The notes: generated from the sequence alone by a model not told the origin. DNA of 64,000 nt from Desulfobacteraceae bacterium (GCA_014237465.1 JABZFM010000012.1:1-64000), one strand, 5' to 3'. Numbered from the stretch's first letter, positions 27,206 through 35,627 are shown. Program-made: numbers and translations.

Positions 27206-29194
27206 ATGGAACATGGAATAATTGTTGAATATATCGACCAGCAGCAAATTTTTTGCGCGGTGGTTGTGGAGCACAATGACCAGCGGGTGCGTCTTCTGAA
27301 TGAGAACAACCGTGAAGTGAGTCAGAAGATCAGCCGTTTGTCCCATATCTCACGTATTCGTTTAAAGATGAATGGCGGACGGGATAAACTCATTGCGTCA
27401 TTAAAAGAAACTGCGGTTCGTCGGAAATCTCTGAGTGAAAATATTGATATCAGGGAATTGTGGGAAGTCCTGAGCCCCATGGCGGAATGGGTAGACCTCC
27501 CCACAATGACAGGACTGTGTTTTCCCGGCAATTCAAACGGGGATCATGAAGCAGCCATCATCAGGGCATGTTTTGACAACCGGATTTATTTTAAATTTAA
27601 CCATGATTCTTTTTTTCCGCATTCCGAACAAGAGGTTGAAAAAAATATCATCCGGGAAAAAGAAAAAGAACTTCGAAACCAGTTGATTGAAGATGGCGGA
27701 GACTGGTTAAAAAAAGTGCTGGACGGTATAGAAACTGATCTGGCAGAAGATAAAGTGTCCCTGATTGAAATCCTGAAATCATATTATCTGTTTGGAAAAG
27801 AAAGTCCGCATAGTGCCGTCGGGCGCGCTATCATTTCCAGGGCAGGCGTTGAAAGTGCAGAAAAAATTTTTGACGCCATGGTGAAAATCGGTGCCTGGAA
27901 ATCCAATTATAATATAGACCTGAAACGTTATGACATCCCCGAAACTTTTTCAGATGCCGTGCTAAAAAAAGCCGATGCAATACCCGAAGATTTTGATGTC
28001 AAGTTATTGGCGCCCAACCGGAGAAATTTGACATCACTCCCGGTGATGACCATCGACGGACAGGGGACACTTGATTTTGATGATGCGATCAGTATTGAGG
28101 CGGAAGGCGGCTATTACCGTGTTGGGGTGCATATCGCGGATGTTTGTGAATATGTCGCAAGGGATGATGTCATTGACCAGGAAGTCATCAACCGGGGAAC
28201 TTCAATCTATATGCCGGATATGAAGATTCCGATGATGCCGCCGAAGCTGTCTGAAAATATTTGCAGCCTGAAGGTCGGTGAAGTCCGGCCTGCCATCAGT
28301 ACTTTTTTTAAGGTCAGCCGCTATGCCGAGTTATTTGAATTTGAAGTGGTTCCCACCATTATCAAAGTGGGGCGGCAGCTGACGTATAATGAAGTTGATT
28401 TAATGGTGGACACGGATGAATCCATCTGGCTGCTGAATGAAATCGCCTGTAATTTTAGACGGAAACGGTTGTCAAATGGGGCGGTTCAGATCTCAATTCC
28501 CGAAACCAGCATCCGGGTATTTGATGACGGCGATGTCAGTGTCAGGCAATTAGACCGCGAAAGTCCCGGGCGGATGTTCGTCTCTGAAATGATGATTATG
28601 GCCAACTGGCTGATGGCGAGATTCCTGGCGGACAATAACATGCCCGCCATTTTCCGGGGGCAGCCGGAACCCAAAGCCAGGCTTTACAGCCAGAAAAAAG
28701 AAGGCACCCTGTTTCAGAACTGGATGCAGCGGCGGATGCTCAACCGGGCGATTATTTCGTCACAGCCGGAATCGCATTCCGGGCTGGGGCTGGACAAGTA
28801 TGTGACCGCCACATCTCCCATTCGTAAGTACTTTGACCTGGTAACCCAGCGCCAGATTCGTGCCTGTTTTGATATGGAGCCGCCTTATTCAGTTGACGAG
28901 ATAGAAAATATGTTGCAGTTCCTCAAACAGCCGTTAATGAATGCCGGGCTGGTGCAGATAAGAAGAAATCGTTACTGGCTGCTGAAATATCTTGAGAAAC
29001 ATATCGGCGCAAAAGAAGAAGCCATTGTTCTGAATAAAGTCAGGGATAAATATATTATTCTTCTAACCACTTATCTTGTGGAATGCAAACTCGGCTCTTC
29101 CAGCCACTGGAATCTTAAACCCCAGGACCTGGTCCGGGTGACCATTTCACATGTTGATGCCAGACGGGATGTCCTTAACGTTGATCTGGGGTAG
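27206..29194 (+). CDS. RNase II/R family (RNB domain) exoribonuclease
   Basis: About 662 residues from the ATG at 27206. A TTG six codons earlier is possible; neither start has a clear ribosome site. The N-terminus (VEYIDQQQIFCAVV, LLNENNREV) is a small beta domain seen in a deltaproteobacterial RNB subgroup. The RNB catalytic domain starts near 270 with TIDGQGTLDFDDAISIE, containing the metal-binding Asp cluster, then GVHIADVCEYV, RGTSIYMPDMKIPMMPPKLSE and YVTATSPIRKYFDL. It degrades RNA from the 3' end. It lacks the standard RNase R length (about 800 residues) and a recognisable cold-shock pair. Confidence 0.9.
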   Translation: MEHGIIVEYIDQQQIFCAVVVEHNDQRVRLLNENNREVSQKISRLSHISRIRLKMNGGRDKLIASLKETAVRRKSLSENIDIRELWEVLSPMAEWVDLPTMTGLCFPGNSNGDHEAAIIRACFDNRIYFKFNHDSFFPHSEQEVEKNIIREKEKELRNQLIEDGGDWLKKVLDGIETDLAEDKVSLIEILKSYYLFGKESPHSAVGRAIISRAGVESAEKIFDAMVKIGAWKSNYNIDLKRYDIPETFSDAVLKKADAIPEDFDVKLLAPNRRNLTSLPVMTIDGQGTLDFDDAISIEAEGGYYRVGVHIADVCEYVARDDVIDQEVINRGTSIYMPDMKIPMMPPKLSENICSLKVGEVRPAISTFFKVSRYAELFEFEVVPTIIKVGRQLTYNEVDLMVDTDESIWLLNEIACNFRRKRLSNGAVQISIPETSIRVFDDGDVSVRQLDRESPGRMFVSEMMIMANWLMARFLADNNMPAIFRGQPEPKARLYSQKKEGTLFQNWMQRRMLNRAIISSQPESHSGLGLDKYVTATSPIRKYFDLVTQRQIRACFDMEPPYSVDEIENMLQFLKQPLMNAGLVQIRRNRYWLLKYLEKHIGAKEEAIVLNKVRDKYIILLTTYLVECKLGSSSHWNLKPQDLVRVTISHVDARRDVLNVDLG

Positions 29195-29201
29195 CCGAAT
29201 A

Positions 29202-29308
29202 TCTCACAAGCCTGATTCGCCCATTTGTTTCGTTATAAGCGGTTCGCGGTAAAACCACTACAGCTTCACCCCTTATGCCTCGCAAATGAACGAATCAGAC
29301 TCGTGAGA
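29202..29308. repeat. Palindromic element, family C
   Basis: A 107-bp near-palindrome just after the RNase gene. The outer arms of 26 nt (29202-29227 and 29283-29308) differ at only four places. An inner pair around CGTTATAAG / CCTTATGCC continues the stem. In a minus-strand transcript all four outer mismatches become G-U pairs. It could act as a transcription end or as a mobile repeat. Confidence 0.6.
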
Positions 29309-29509
29309 AATCCGTCTTGGCGAGGAAACAGCGCTTTGCTGTTACGTCGTTTTCATTGGGTTGTTAAATTCGTGGCGGCCAATGCCACTTGGGAGATTGG
29401 GGGTTCAGGTTTCAGGTGTCAGCAATACGAGTAAAAAATCCTGAGCACTGAAATCGCTTCAAGTTGAATTGTAATATTAAGAAAATTTCTGATTCCCTGA
29501 ATAACAGGT

Positions 29510-29538
29510 ATGCATTCCCACGGACCGTGGGAACGAGG
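29510..29538. repeat. Palindrome D, copy 1
   Basis: ATGCATTCCCACGG, one base, then CCGTGGGAACGAGG: a 9-bp hairpin (29515-29523 with 29525-29533). It lies ahead of the ParD/RelE-like pair. The rest of 29309-29745 holds a small hairpin (AACAGC-GCTTT-GCTGTT, about 29327-29343) and no gene that I can support. Confidence 0.75.
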
Positions 29539-29670
29539 GAATTTTACAATTAACTTGTGTATTGTAAGCAGAGCCACTACCAAGTGCATTCCCCGAATTT
29601 GTTTGTTGCTTCGCTCCTCTCAAATCGGATGATGCCGGACATTAGCCTTCCAATAATGCCATGCGAGCCA

Positions 29671-29698
29671 TATTGCAATAATGTGTTGCATCTTGCAA
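29671..29698 (+). promoter_or_regulatory. Candidate operator/promoter of the ParD/RelE-like pair
   Basis: A 10-bp palindrome TATTGCAATA (29671-29680) is followed by TTGCA-TCT-TGCAA (29686-29698). TTGCAT (29686-29691) and TAAAAT (29709-29714) are 17 nt apart and could be -35 and -10 boxes. Antitoxin binding here would give the usual autoregulation. Confidence 0.4.
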
Positions 29699-29745
29699 TT
29701 TTCTATAGTAAAATTACGGTAATAATATTTTAGGAGGTAACTATA

Positions 29746-29964
29746 ATGCCAACAGCAGTAAGAATTACCGATGATTTGGTTCGGGACGCAAAGATATTCA
29801 GTAAAATTGATAAACGTTCGTTAACAGGTCAGATTGAGTATTGGGCGCGAATTGGCAAGTGTGCTGAAGAAAATCCTGATTTAACCTATGGACTGATTAA
29901 AGATATTCTATTAGGTCTTGCAGAGCTTGAACAAGGTGAATTATCAGAGTATAAATTCGGATAA
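29746..29964 (+). CDS. ParD-like antitoxin
   Basis: A 72-residue protein. AVRITDDLVRDAKIFSKIDKRSLTGQIEYWARIGK is a ribbon-helix-helix-like DNA-binding unit of the ParD-like antitoxin group. The acidic C-terminus would wrap the toxin. GGAGG stands seven bases ahead of the ATG. The toxin gene follows after 5 bp. Confidence 0.82.
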   Translation: MPTAVRITDDLVRDAKIFSKIDKRSLTGQIEYWARIGKCAEENPDLTYGLIKDILLGLAELEQGELSEYKFG

Positions 29965-29969
29965 TCGAA

Positions 29970-30251
29970 ATGAAAATCCTTCAATCCCGATCATTTGAAC
30001 GAAAAGTTAAAAAGTTTACTAAACTAGAAAAAAAGGCATTAGACAAACAGATTTTAAAAATTGCCAAGAACCCATCTGCTGGGATAGAAAAAAAAGGCGA
30101 TCTCCGTGGAGTATATGTTCATAAATTTAAGATTCAAACCATGCAATATTTGCTCTCATATCGCTTTGTCGGGACAGGAATGGAATTAATTATGATTGGC
30201 GCTCATGAAAATTACTATCGAGATTTAAAAAACTATCTGAAAACGAGATGA
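29970..30251 (+). CDS. RelE/YafQ-type toxin
   Basis: A 93-residue basic protein (SFERKVKKFTKLEKKALDKQI, then KGDLRGVYVHKFKIQTMQYLLSYRF, ending LIMIGAHENYYRDLKNYLK) with the ParE/RelE layout: two N-terminal helices and a small sheet. Such toxins are ribosome-dependent mRNA endonucleases or gyrase poisons; which applies here cannot be told. The C-terminal His-Glu-Asn-Tyr-Tyr resembles the RelE group. Confidence 0.82.
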   Translation: MKILQSRSFERKVKKFTKLEKKALDKQILKIAKNPSAGIEKKGDLRGVYVHKFKIQTMQYLLSYRFVGTGMELIMIGAHENYYRDLKNYLKTR

Positions 30252-30276
30252 AACTTTAGTTATTTGGAGAATAGAT

Positions 30277-30308
30277 ATGCGTTCCCACGGGGGACCGTGG
30301 GAACGAGG
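30277..30308. repeat. Palindrome D, copy 2
   Basis: GTTCCCACGG, 4-nt loop GGGA, CCGTGGGAAC (30281-30304) followed by GAGG. Same orientation as copies 1 and 3. It lies 25 bp after the toxin gene. Confidence 0.78.
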
Positions 30309-30419
30309 AAAGCTAATCAAAGCAAAGTAAAAAGCTTTTCAATGTGACGTTGCAGCATTTTTACGTGCAAATAATAACGGCTGGACAACCGAAAATAAAC
30401 TGATTTATTGGATTTTATT

Positions 30420-30653
30420 ATGCACTTTGCTATAATTGGAAATATTGAGGAAATTGAAACCATAGCGGCAGGTGGAAATATTCGAGATATAATGCGGCTT
30501 CATAAGCAATATGGTTTTGGACGGTGGCGGAAACTTAAGGGAATAGCAGTTATTCGTCTTCAAAATGGTAATGTTCGAAAAGCTGAGCTCCATTGGTATG
30601 AAGCCCATGGTATCGGCAAAAAGAAAATGAAAATCAAAAAGTTTATGGATTAA
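30420..30653 (+). CDS. Conserved small protein, unrecognised function
   Basis: About 77 residues from ATG 30420: MHFAIIGNIEEIETIAAGG, RDIMRLHKQYGFGRWRKLKGIAVIRLQNG, KAELHWYEAHGIGKKKMKIKKF. The pattern GRWRKxKGxAxxRL...AExHWYEAxGIG is familiar from many uncharacterised bacterial proteins. The basic, compact fold would suit RNA or protein binding. It is translationally close (3 bp) to the next gene, which suggests a two-gene unit and possibly a toxin-antitoxin-like pair; that is inference only. Confidence 0.72.
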   Translation: MHFAIIGNIEEIETIAAGGNIRDIMRLHKQYGFGRWRKLKGIAVIRLQNGNVRKAELHWYEAHGIGKKKMKIKKFMD

Positions 30654-30656
30654 GAA

Positions 30657-30887
30657 ATGAAGAAAAACAATGATAAATTAAAATATGCTCTTTGTGTAGA
30701 TAATAAAGATTGCGAAGATTTAGAAAAACGCAAGATTTATCAAATCCTTCATGATGAAGAAGCCCAAAACGATGGTTATCTGAGAGTTTTTGATGAATCA
30801 GGAGAAGATTATCTTTATCCCGCATCCTATTTTATTTTTGTACAACTTCCTGAAGAAGCGCAAGAAGCACTGCGCTTAACAGCCTAA
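30657..30887 (+). CDS. Small acidic protein, partner of the preceding gene
   Basis: 76 residues: KYALCVDNKDCEDLEKRKIYQILHDE, then GYLRVFDESGEDYLYPASYFIFVQLPEEAQEAL. The protein is acidic, opposite in charge to its upstream neighbour. The motif YLRVxDESGEDYLYPxxxF is recurrent in small uncharacterised proteins I have seen next to similar partners. Function not recognised. Confidence 0.72.
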   Translation: MKKNNDKLKYALCVDNKDCEDLEKRKIYQILHDEEAQNDGYLRVFDESGEDYLYPASYFIFVQLPEEAQEALRLTA

Positions 30888-30938
30888 ATTGTCTGTTATT
30901 ATTTTTCAATCGTAGCGTGCAGTTGGTTGGCGGATTTT

Positions 30939-30970
30939 ATGCATTCCCACGGGGGACCGTGGGAACGAGG
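30939..30970. repeat. Palindrome D, copy 3
   Basis: ATTCCCACGGGGGACCGTGGGAACGAGG with the same hairpin and loop as copy 2. It lies 52 bp after the small acidic protein and 53 bp before the truncated nuclease-like gene. Confidence 0.78.
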
Positions 30971-31022
30971 AAAAAATACAAGATGTTAGCTTGGCCTGGC
31001 CCTATCCAAGTTAGGAAAAAAT

Positions 31023-31418
31023 ATGCGTATAGAAAATTCAAAAGGTTATGAAATTTTGAATCTCGCTGATTGGGCGAAGCTTTATGATACGCCTCAGTCA
31101 TCCCACCACTGGAAAGAACACCGAAGCGCTTATTCCGCAGCCGAGTTCATTATGAATCGAAATGGTGGTGCCGCTATTCAATCGCGAGTATCTGACGCGC
31201 TGTGTAGAGCAGTGAACTTTCAACGCGCAATTCCGGAATTTGAAGTTCGGTTCGACGAATTTGGACGCGGGCGGATACACGATATCGCTATCTTCGGCAC
31301 TACCGATTCAGGAGAAAGCGTTTTTGTTGGCGTCGAAGCCAAAGTCGATGAAACGTTTGGTAGTTTAGTCCATGACGCATATTTGACAGCTAAAGGCTGC
31401 CGCGCAACCCAAAGCTAA
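31023..31418 (+). pseudogene. Truncated PD-(D/E)XK-like protein gene
   Basis: 131 codons. Residues 30-115 look native (HHWKEHRSAYSAAEFIMN, IPEFEVRFDEFGRGRIHDIAIFG, FVGVEAKVDETFG); the acidic residues followed by VEAK suggest a PD-(D/E)XK nuclease-like core. The last residues (KGCRATQS) are encoded by the left part of a family B repeat fragment that begins near 31393, so the original 3' end has been lost. The upstream side carries palindrome D. I regard it as a remnant. Confidence 0.6.
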
Positions 31419-31450
31419 AATAGCAGTTGAGCTTTTTACGAAGCCATCAT
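31393..31450. repeat. Family B repeat fragment
   Basis: Matches 4603-4660 of the family B element (GGCTGCCGCGCAACCC, AGCAGTTGAGCTTTTTACGA, AGCCATCA) with roughly one base in five changed. Only the right half is present. It replaces the 3' end of the nuclease-like gene and touches the stop of the AICAR transformylase gene. Confidence 0.7.
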
Positions 31451-32700
31451 CAATGTTTAAAGCTGCGCTGACCGGTAAGTACCATGGTCACATTCGCTTC
31501 ATTACAGGCTTCAATGGACTGGTAATCATTTAAAGATCCGCCGGGCTGTACAACGGCGGAAACCCCTTCCTGGATACCCACATCAATGCCGTCCCTGAAC
31601 GGAAAGAACGCGTCACTGACCATGGTGGCACCGATCAGGCCGCCTTTTTCCGAATTCACCCGGCTGTTAATTGCCGCTTTTTTGTCTTCATCGATGAGGT
31701 CATTATAGGAAATACCGTGGGATTCAAAGCAGTAGCGGTCACCCAGTTTTCGGTACGCTTTATCCCTGGCAATCTCGGCCACGCCCACGCGGTCCTGTTC
31801 ACCGGTACCAATGCCCACCGACACACCGTCTTTCACATAGATAACGGAATTGGATGTGATGCCGGACTCTAAAAGCCAGCCAAAACGGATATCCGCGTAT
31901 TCCTGTTCAGTGGGCGGACGGTTGATGACGTATTCCCTGTCTTGAAATTCGCATCGGGCCAGGGCAAAATCGGAACTGTCAAGGGATTGGGGGACGAAAG
32001 ACCATTGCGCCACAATACCGCCGTCGATCAGGTTTTTAAATTCCACCACCCGCTGCCCGACAAATGTGTTCAGGTTGGAAATATTTTTAATCCGGATGAC
32101 CCGTAAGTTTTTCTTTTGGGCAAGAATTTTCATTGCGCCGTCTTCAAAATCAGGGGCGACCACCACTTCGGCATATTGCCCGGCAATAGATTCCGCGGTT
32201 GGTTTGTCGATGGGGCGATTGACGGCAATGCATCCGCCAAAGGCGGCCACGCGGTCTGCCATGTAGGCCTTGTGGTACGCATTTTCAAGGGAATCGGATA
32301 TGGCGGCGCCGCAGGGATTGTTGTGCTTGACGATAATGACCGCCGGCTGGTCGGAAAAATATCTGAGAATGTTTAAAGCGTTATCCGCATCCGTCAGGTT
32401 TGTTTTTCCCGGATGCTTTCCGGACTGCAGCAGTTCAATGTCAGATACCAGGTACTGGCCGGGCTGGATGGTTTCCGTTTGCCCCAGAATCAGGTTCCCG
32501 TTGATCAGGCGGTACAAAGCGGCCTCCTGGCCCGGGTTTTCTCCATACCGAAGCCCTTTACGGATATTATCGATGGTCCAGTCGGCTTTTTCATAAAAAA
32601 GGGTTTGTCGCAGACCGCCGTCCACAAAGCTGATTTCCATTTGCGGCGGGAAATGATCATCCATAATGGTCTTATACATCTGTTTTAAATCTTTGCTCAT
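31450..32700 (-). CDS. purH: AICAR formyltransferase (stand-alone PurH C-terminal domain)
   Basis: A 416-residue phosphoribosylaminoimidazolecarboxamide formyltransferase, corresponding to the C-terminal domain of bifunctional PurH. Conserved parts are LRYGENPGQEAALY, VIVKHNNPCGAA, AYMADRVAAFGGCIAVNRP, KDGVSVGIGTGEQDRVG and SDAFFPFRDGID. It transfers the formyl group of 10-formyl-THF to AICAR, the step before IMP closure. The cyclohydrolase half is a separate gene upstream (32896), separated by a 195-bp gap carrying a repeat. Both halves look complete, so this is a split, not a broken, PurH. Confidence 0.9.
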   Translation of the reverse strand: MSKDLKQMYKTIMDDHFPPQMEISFVDGGLRQTLFYEKADWTIDNIRKGLRYGENPGQEAALYRLINGNLILGQTETIQPGQYLVSDIELLQSGKHPGKTNLTDADNALNILRYFSDQPAVIIVKHNNPCGAAISDSLENAYHKAYMADRVAAFGGCIAVNRPIDKPTAESIAGQYAEVVVAPDFEDGAMKILAQKKNLRVIRIKNISNLNTFVGQRVVEFKNLIDGGIVAQWSFVPQSLDSSDFALARCEFQDREYVINRPPTEQEYADIRFGWLLESGITSNSVIYVKDGVSVGIGTGEQDRVGVAEIARDKAYRKLGDRYCFESHGISYNDLIDEDKKAAINSRVNSEKGGLIGATMVSDAFFPFRDGIDVGIQEGVSAVVQPGGSLNDYQSIEACNEANVTMVLTGQRSFKH

Positions 32701-32806
32701 TTTTTTAACTCCTCAAAATCTGGAAGTCTGGTTTCTGTTTCGATTAGCGATATCGACGTCATCCAGAGTTTTTAAACTGGTTCTTGGTATGCGTGTCAAT
32801 CAGTTT

Positions 32807-32891
32807 GGTGCATGGAATGCACCCTACGATGGTTCAATTTGTTGGCATCGTCCCCTGCGGTATCTGGCTTGTGGGGTGCATTTTATGCACC
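32807..32891. repeat. GGTGCAT inverted repeat between the two PurH genes
   Basis: GGTGCATGGAATGCACCCTAC at the left (32807-32827) and GTGGGGTGCATTTTATGCACC at the right (32871-32891) form inverted arms around about 43 nt. It is related to the GGTGGATTA repeat at 19643. It separates two genes that are normally one. Confidence 0.6.
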
Positions 32892-32895
32892 TTAT

Positions 32896-33684
32896 TCAAA
32901 TGATTTCCGGGTAGCACGACCTAACATCTGAGATTGACCGGCTGCCGAGATAATCCGCAATTGCCCGGTCATAATCCGCTGTGTGGGAAAAAGCTTTTTG
33001 CGCCAAACGGAAACGGGTTTCAAGGGTGGTCATTCCCTCATTCAATGCGAGTTCCGCCAGGATGGTGTCATAATTTTTTGGGTCCACCACGGATGCGACG
33101 CGCAGGCAGTTTTTGGCCGATGCCCGGATCATGCAGGGGCCGCCGATATCAATATTTCCCCGGGCCATTTCAGGGGTAACGCCGTCCTTTTTAATTGTTT
33201 CTTCAAAAGGATACAGGTTAACGATGACCATATCAATGGGGCTGGCATCGGTCCGTTTCAGGTCTTTTTGATGAGAGGCATTATATGTTTCAGTGAGAAT
33301 GCCTAAATAAATCTTAAAATCAAGGGTTTTGACAAGCCCGCCCTTGGTTTCCGGCTGGCCCGTGTAATCCGATACCTGTGTCAGAGCCTTGGCTGACGCA
33401 CTCCCGAGGATTTCCTTGATTTTATTATACGTTCCCCCGGTGGACAGAATTTTGATATCAGGGTTGATTTTTACAAGGCCGGGGACCAATGTCTCAAGAC
33501 CGGATTTGTCTGAAACACTGATCAAAACGGTTTGTACTTTTACAAGGTTGTCTATTTTTTCAACAAAGTTAATTCCCATAAGCGAAATAAACACCGGATT
33601 TTTCCTTGCATGAGAAATGCGGGTTAAATTTGAATATCCGGTAATTCCTCCTTTTTTTGGTTTGATGGATTCAAAAAAAGTCAT
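32896..33684 (-). CDS. purH: IMP cyclohydrolase (stand-alone PurH N-terminal domain)
   Basis: A 262-codon frame holding the MGS-like inosine monophosphate cyclohydrolase domain. Signatures are TVLISVSDKSGL, ILSTGGTYNKIKE, HPLHGGL-region equivalent KGGLVKTLDFKIYLGIL, DMVIVNLYPFEETI, the family motif GNIDIGGPCMIRASAKN and VVDPKNYD. It closes FAICAR to IMP, the last step of purine synthesis. Residues 1-35 may not be translated: an ATG at 33579 (MGINFVEKIDN) fits the family N-terminus better, and neither start has a clear ribosome site. Confidence 0.88.
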   Translation of the reverse strand: MTFFESIKPKKGGITGYSNLTRISHARKNPVFISLMGINFVEKIDNLVKVQTVLISVSDKSGLETLVPGLVKINPDIKILSTGGTYNKIKEILGSASAKALTQVSDYTGQPETKGGLVKTLDFKIYLGILTETYNASHQKDLKRTDASPIDMVIVNLYPFEETIKKDGVTPEMARGNIDIGGPCMIRASAKNCLRVASVVDPKNYDTILAELALNEGMTTLETRFRLAQKAFSHTADYDRAIADYLGSRSISDVRSCYPEII

Positions 33685-34034
33685 AAAACGGCTGTTTATT
33701 GACTGTTGTAATGTATAAATTCAATATGTTAAAAGAACGATGCGCCCCAAATCCGACTTTTTACGGAGACATCAATTTTGATGGTATTTATATATCAGAG
33801 TCAAAAATAAAATTGTATTTTTATTTTTTTATTTTAAAGTAAATCGTTGTGCATTGAAAAAAGTACTTAAATTTTATATATTTATAAATTTTTCGTCCGG
33901 GGTGCGAAAATATTGAAAAAAATAACAATGAAAACCGTTTCATTCCCACTGTACTTGGGATACAATTAAAAGTTGCAATCAAATAGCTGATGAAACTCGA
34001 ACTTTGAGAACTTTAATATATAAGGAGAACGGCT
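33685..34034. other. Intergenic region, purH half / beta-CASP gene
   Basis: 350 bp between divergent genes, with long A and T runs (about 33800-33960). The only clear signal is AAGGAG at 34022-34027, the ribosome site of the next gene. No gene or hairpin stood out. Confidence 0.5.
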
Positions 34035-35615
34035 TTGCGTGTAACATTTTTTGGTGCTGTAAGAGAAGTGACCGGCTCAATGCATATGATCACGACCCAT
34101 TCCGATAATATTCTTCTGGACTGCGGTATGTACCAGGGAAGACGAAAAGACGCGGACCGCAAGAACCGGGTGCTGCCGTTTGACCCGGGAATTATTACCA
34201 ACGTGATACTTTCCCACGCACATATCGATCATTCAGGCCGAATACCGCTGTTGACCAAAGAGGGTTTAAAAGGACGAATCGTTGCCACGCGAGCAACTGC
34301 GGATGCGTGTCATTATCTGCTTCCGGACAGCGCCCATATTCAGGAATCAGATGCGAATTATCTGAATTATAAAATGGTGCGTAACGTTTTATCAAAAATT
34401 AAATCCCGGTCCGGAAAGGGCAAAAGCAGCTCGTCCCGAATCAAAGAGATAAAAAAAATACTAAAAAAGGGTAAACATAATTTAAACACGGATGCCATTA
34501 ATGAACTGGCTGCAGAATATCAACTAGAAGCGGTATTGCCCATGTACTCCACCGAAGATGCAAATCACGCGCTTACCTTTTTTAATGGGATACCTTATGA
34601 AAAGCCTGTTGCCGTGGGAAACAACTCCGTCTGCACCCTCTATGATGCCGGACATATCCTGGGATCGGCCATCAGTATTGTTAAAACAAATAACAATGGT
34701 AAGCGCCATGCGGTGTGTTTTACCGGTGATATCGGCAGATTTGATAAGCCGATTTTAGAAGATCCCACGCTGGATTTTGCGGAGGAAGACCGGAATATTG
34801 ACCTGCTGATTATGGAAAGCACCTATGGCGGCCGCCTGCATGAGCCGGTTGTGGATTTGGCGCCGCATCTGAAAAAAGTACTAAATGATACGGTCGAGCG
34901 GGGGGGAACCGTTTTGATCCCGGCATTTGCATTCGGCCGCACCCAGGAATTGTTATATTTTATCCATGAATTATATAATAAAAATGAAGTCCCCCGAATA
35001 CCGGTTTATGTGGATAGTCCGCTGGCAACAAGAATTACAAAGGTTTTTGGTGAACATCCGGAAATGTATGATCAGGAAACCCATGAGGAGTTTTTACAAA
35101 ACGGGGATAACCCGTTTATGTTTAACCAGTTGCATTTCACCTCATCCGTGGATGAATCCATGGCGCTGATGCGGGAGAAAAAGCCGCATATCGTTATTTC
35201 CGCATCCGGTATGTGTGAAGCCGGACGGATTCTCCACCATTTACGATATAAGATACATGACCCCAAAAACACCATTCTGGTTGTCGGATACATGGCCCAG
35301 CACACCCTCGGGCGCAGAATTCTGGAGCAGGGACAGCTTTACGAGGAATCCGGCCGGACGGGAAAACCGCCCAGGATGCGGTTGCTCGGCAAAGAATATC
35401 CCCTGGCGGCCCAGGTCGTAAAACTCGGCGGATTCAGTGCCCATGGGGATAAAAATGAGATGCTGCGATTTATTGAAAAATCGAATTTAAATATAAAGAA
35501 AATCGCGCTGGTGCACGGGGATGAGGACCAGACCCTGGCATTTGCGGATACGCTGAAACGTAAAGGGCACGATGTACTGGTTCCAAAAGTAGGCGAGTCC
35601 CTGGAATTAGGATAG
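34035..35615 (+). CDS. Metallo-beta-lactamase / beta-CASP nuclease
   Basis: A 526-residue RNA-processing-type enzyme. The N-terminal metal site is SHAHIDHSG, with upstream FFGAVREVTGSM and DCGMYQG. The beta-CASP domain follows, with FTGDIGRFDKPIL, LIMESTYGGRLH, PAFAFGRTQELLYFI, VISASGMCEAGRILHHL and GFSAHGDKNEM. Homologues process or degrade RNA (archaeal and eukaryotic CPSF-like and bacterial YSH1-like proteins). The start is TTG with AAGGAG seven bases upstream; the next in-frame ATG would remove strand 1. A basic insert (about 130-155, rich in Lys and Ser) is present. It is monocistronic. Confidence 0.88.
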   Translation: MRVTFFGAVREVTGSMHMITTHSDNILLDCGMYQGRRKDADRKNRVLPFDPGIITNVILSHAHIDHSGRIPLLTKEGLKGRIVATRATADACHYLLPDSAHIQESDANYLNYKMVRNVLSKIKSRSGKGKSSSSRIKEIKKILKKGKHNLNTDAINELAAEYQLEAVLPMYSTEDANHALTFFNGIPYEKPVAVGNNSVCTLYDAGHILGSAISIVKTNNNGKRHAVCFTGDIGRFDKPILEDPTLDFAEEDRNIDLLIMESTYGGRLHEPVVDLAPHLKKVLNDTVERGGTVLIPAFAFGRTQELLYFIHELYNKNEVPRIPVYVDSPLATRITKVFGEHPEMYDQETHEEFLQNGDNPFMFNQLHFTSSVDESMALMREKKPHIVISASGMCEAGRILHHLRYKIHDPKNTILVVGYMAQHTLGRRILEQGQLYEESGRTGKPPRMRLLGKEYPLAAQVVKLGGFSAHGDKNEMLRFIEKSNLNIKKIALVHGDEDQTLAFADTLKRKGHDVLVPKVGESLELG

Positions 35616-35627
35616 TAAATACCAATG

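Noticed and set aside
29510-30970. Palindrome D copies as a CRISPR array or integron attC sites
   Set aside because: Only three copies spaced by whole genes, no cas or integrase gene, and no attC-like R and L core boxes.
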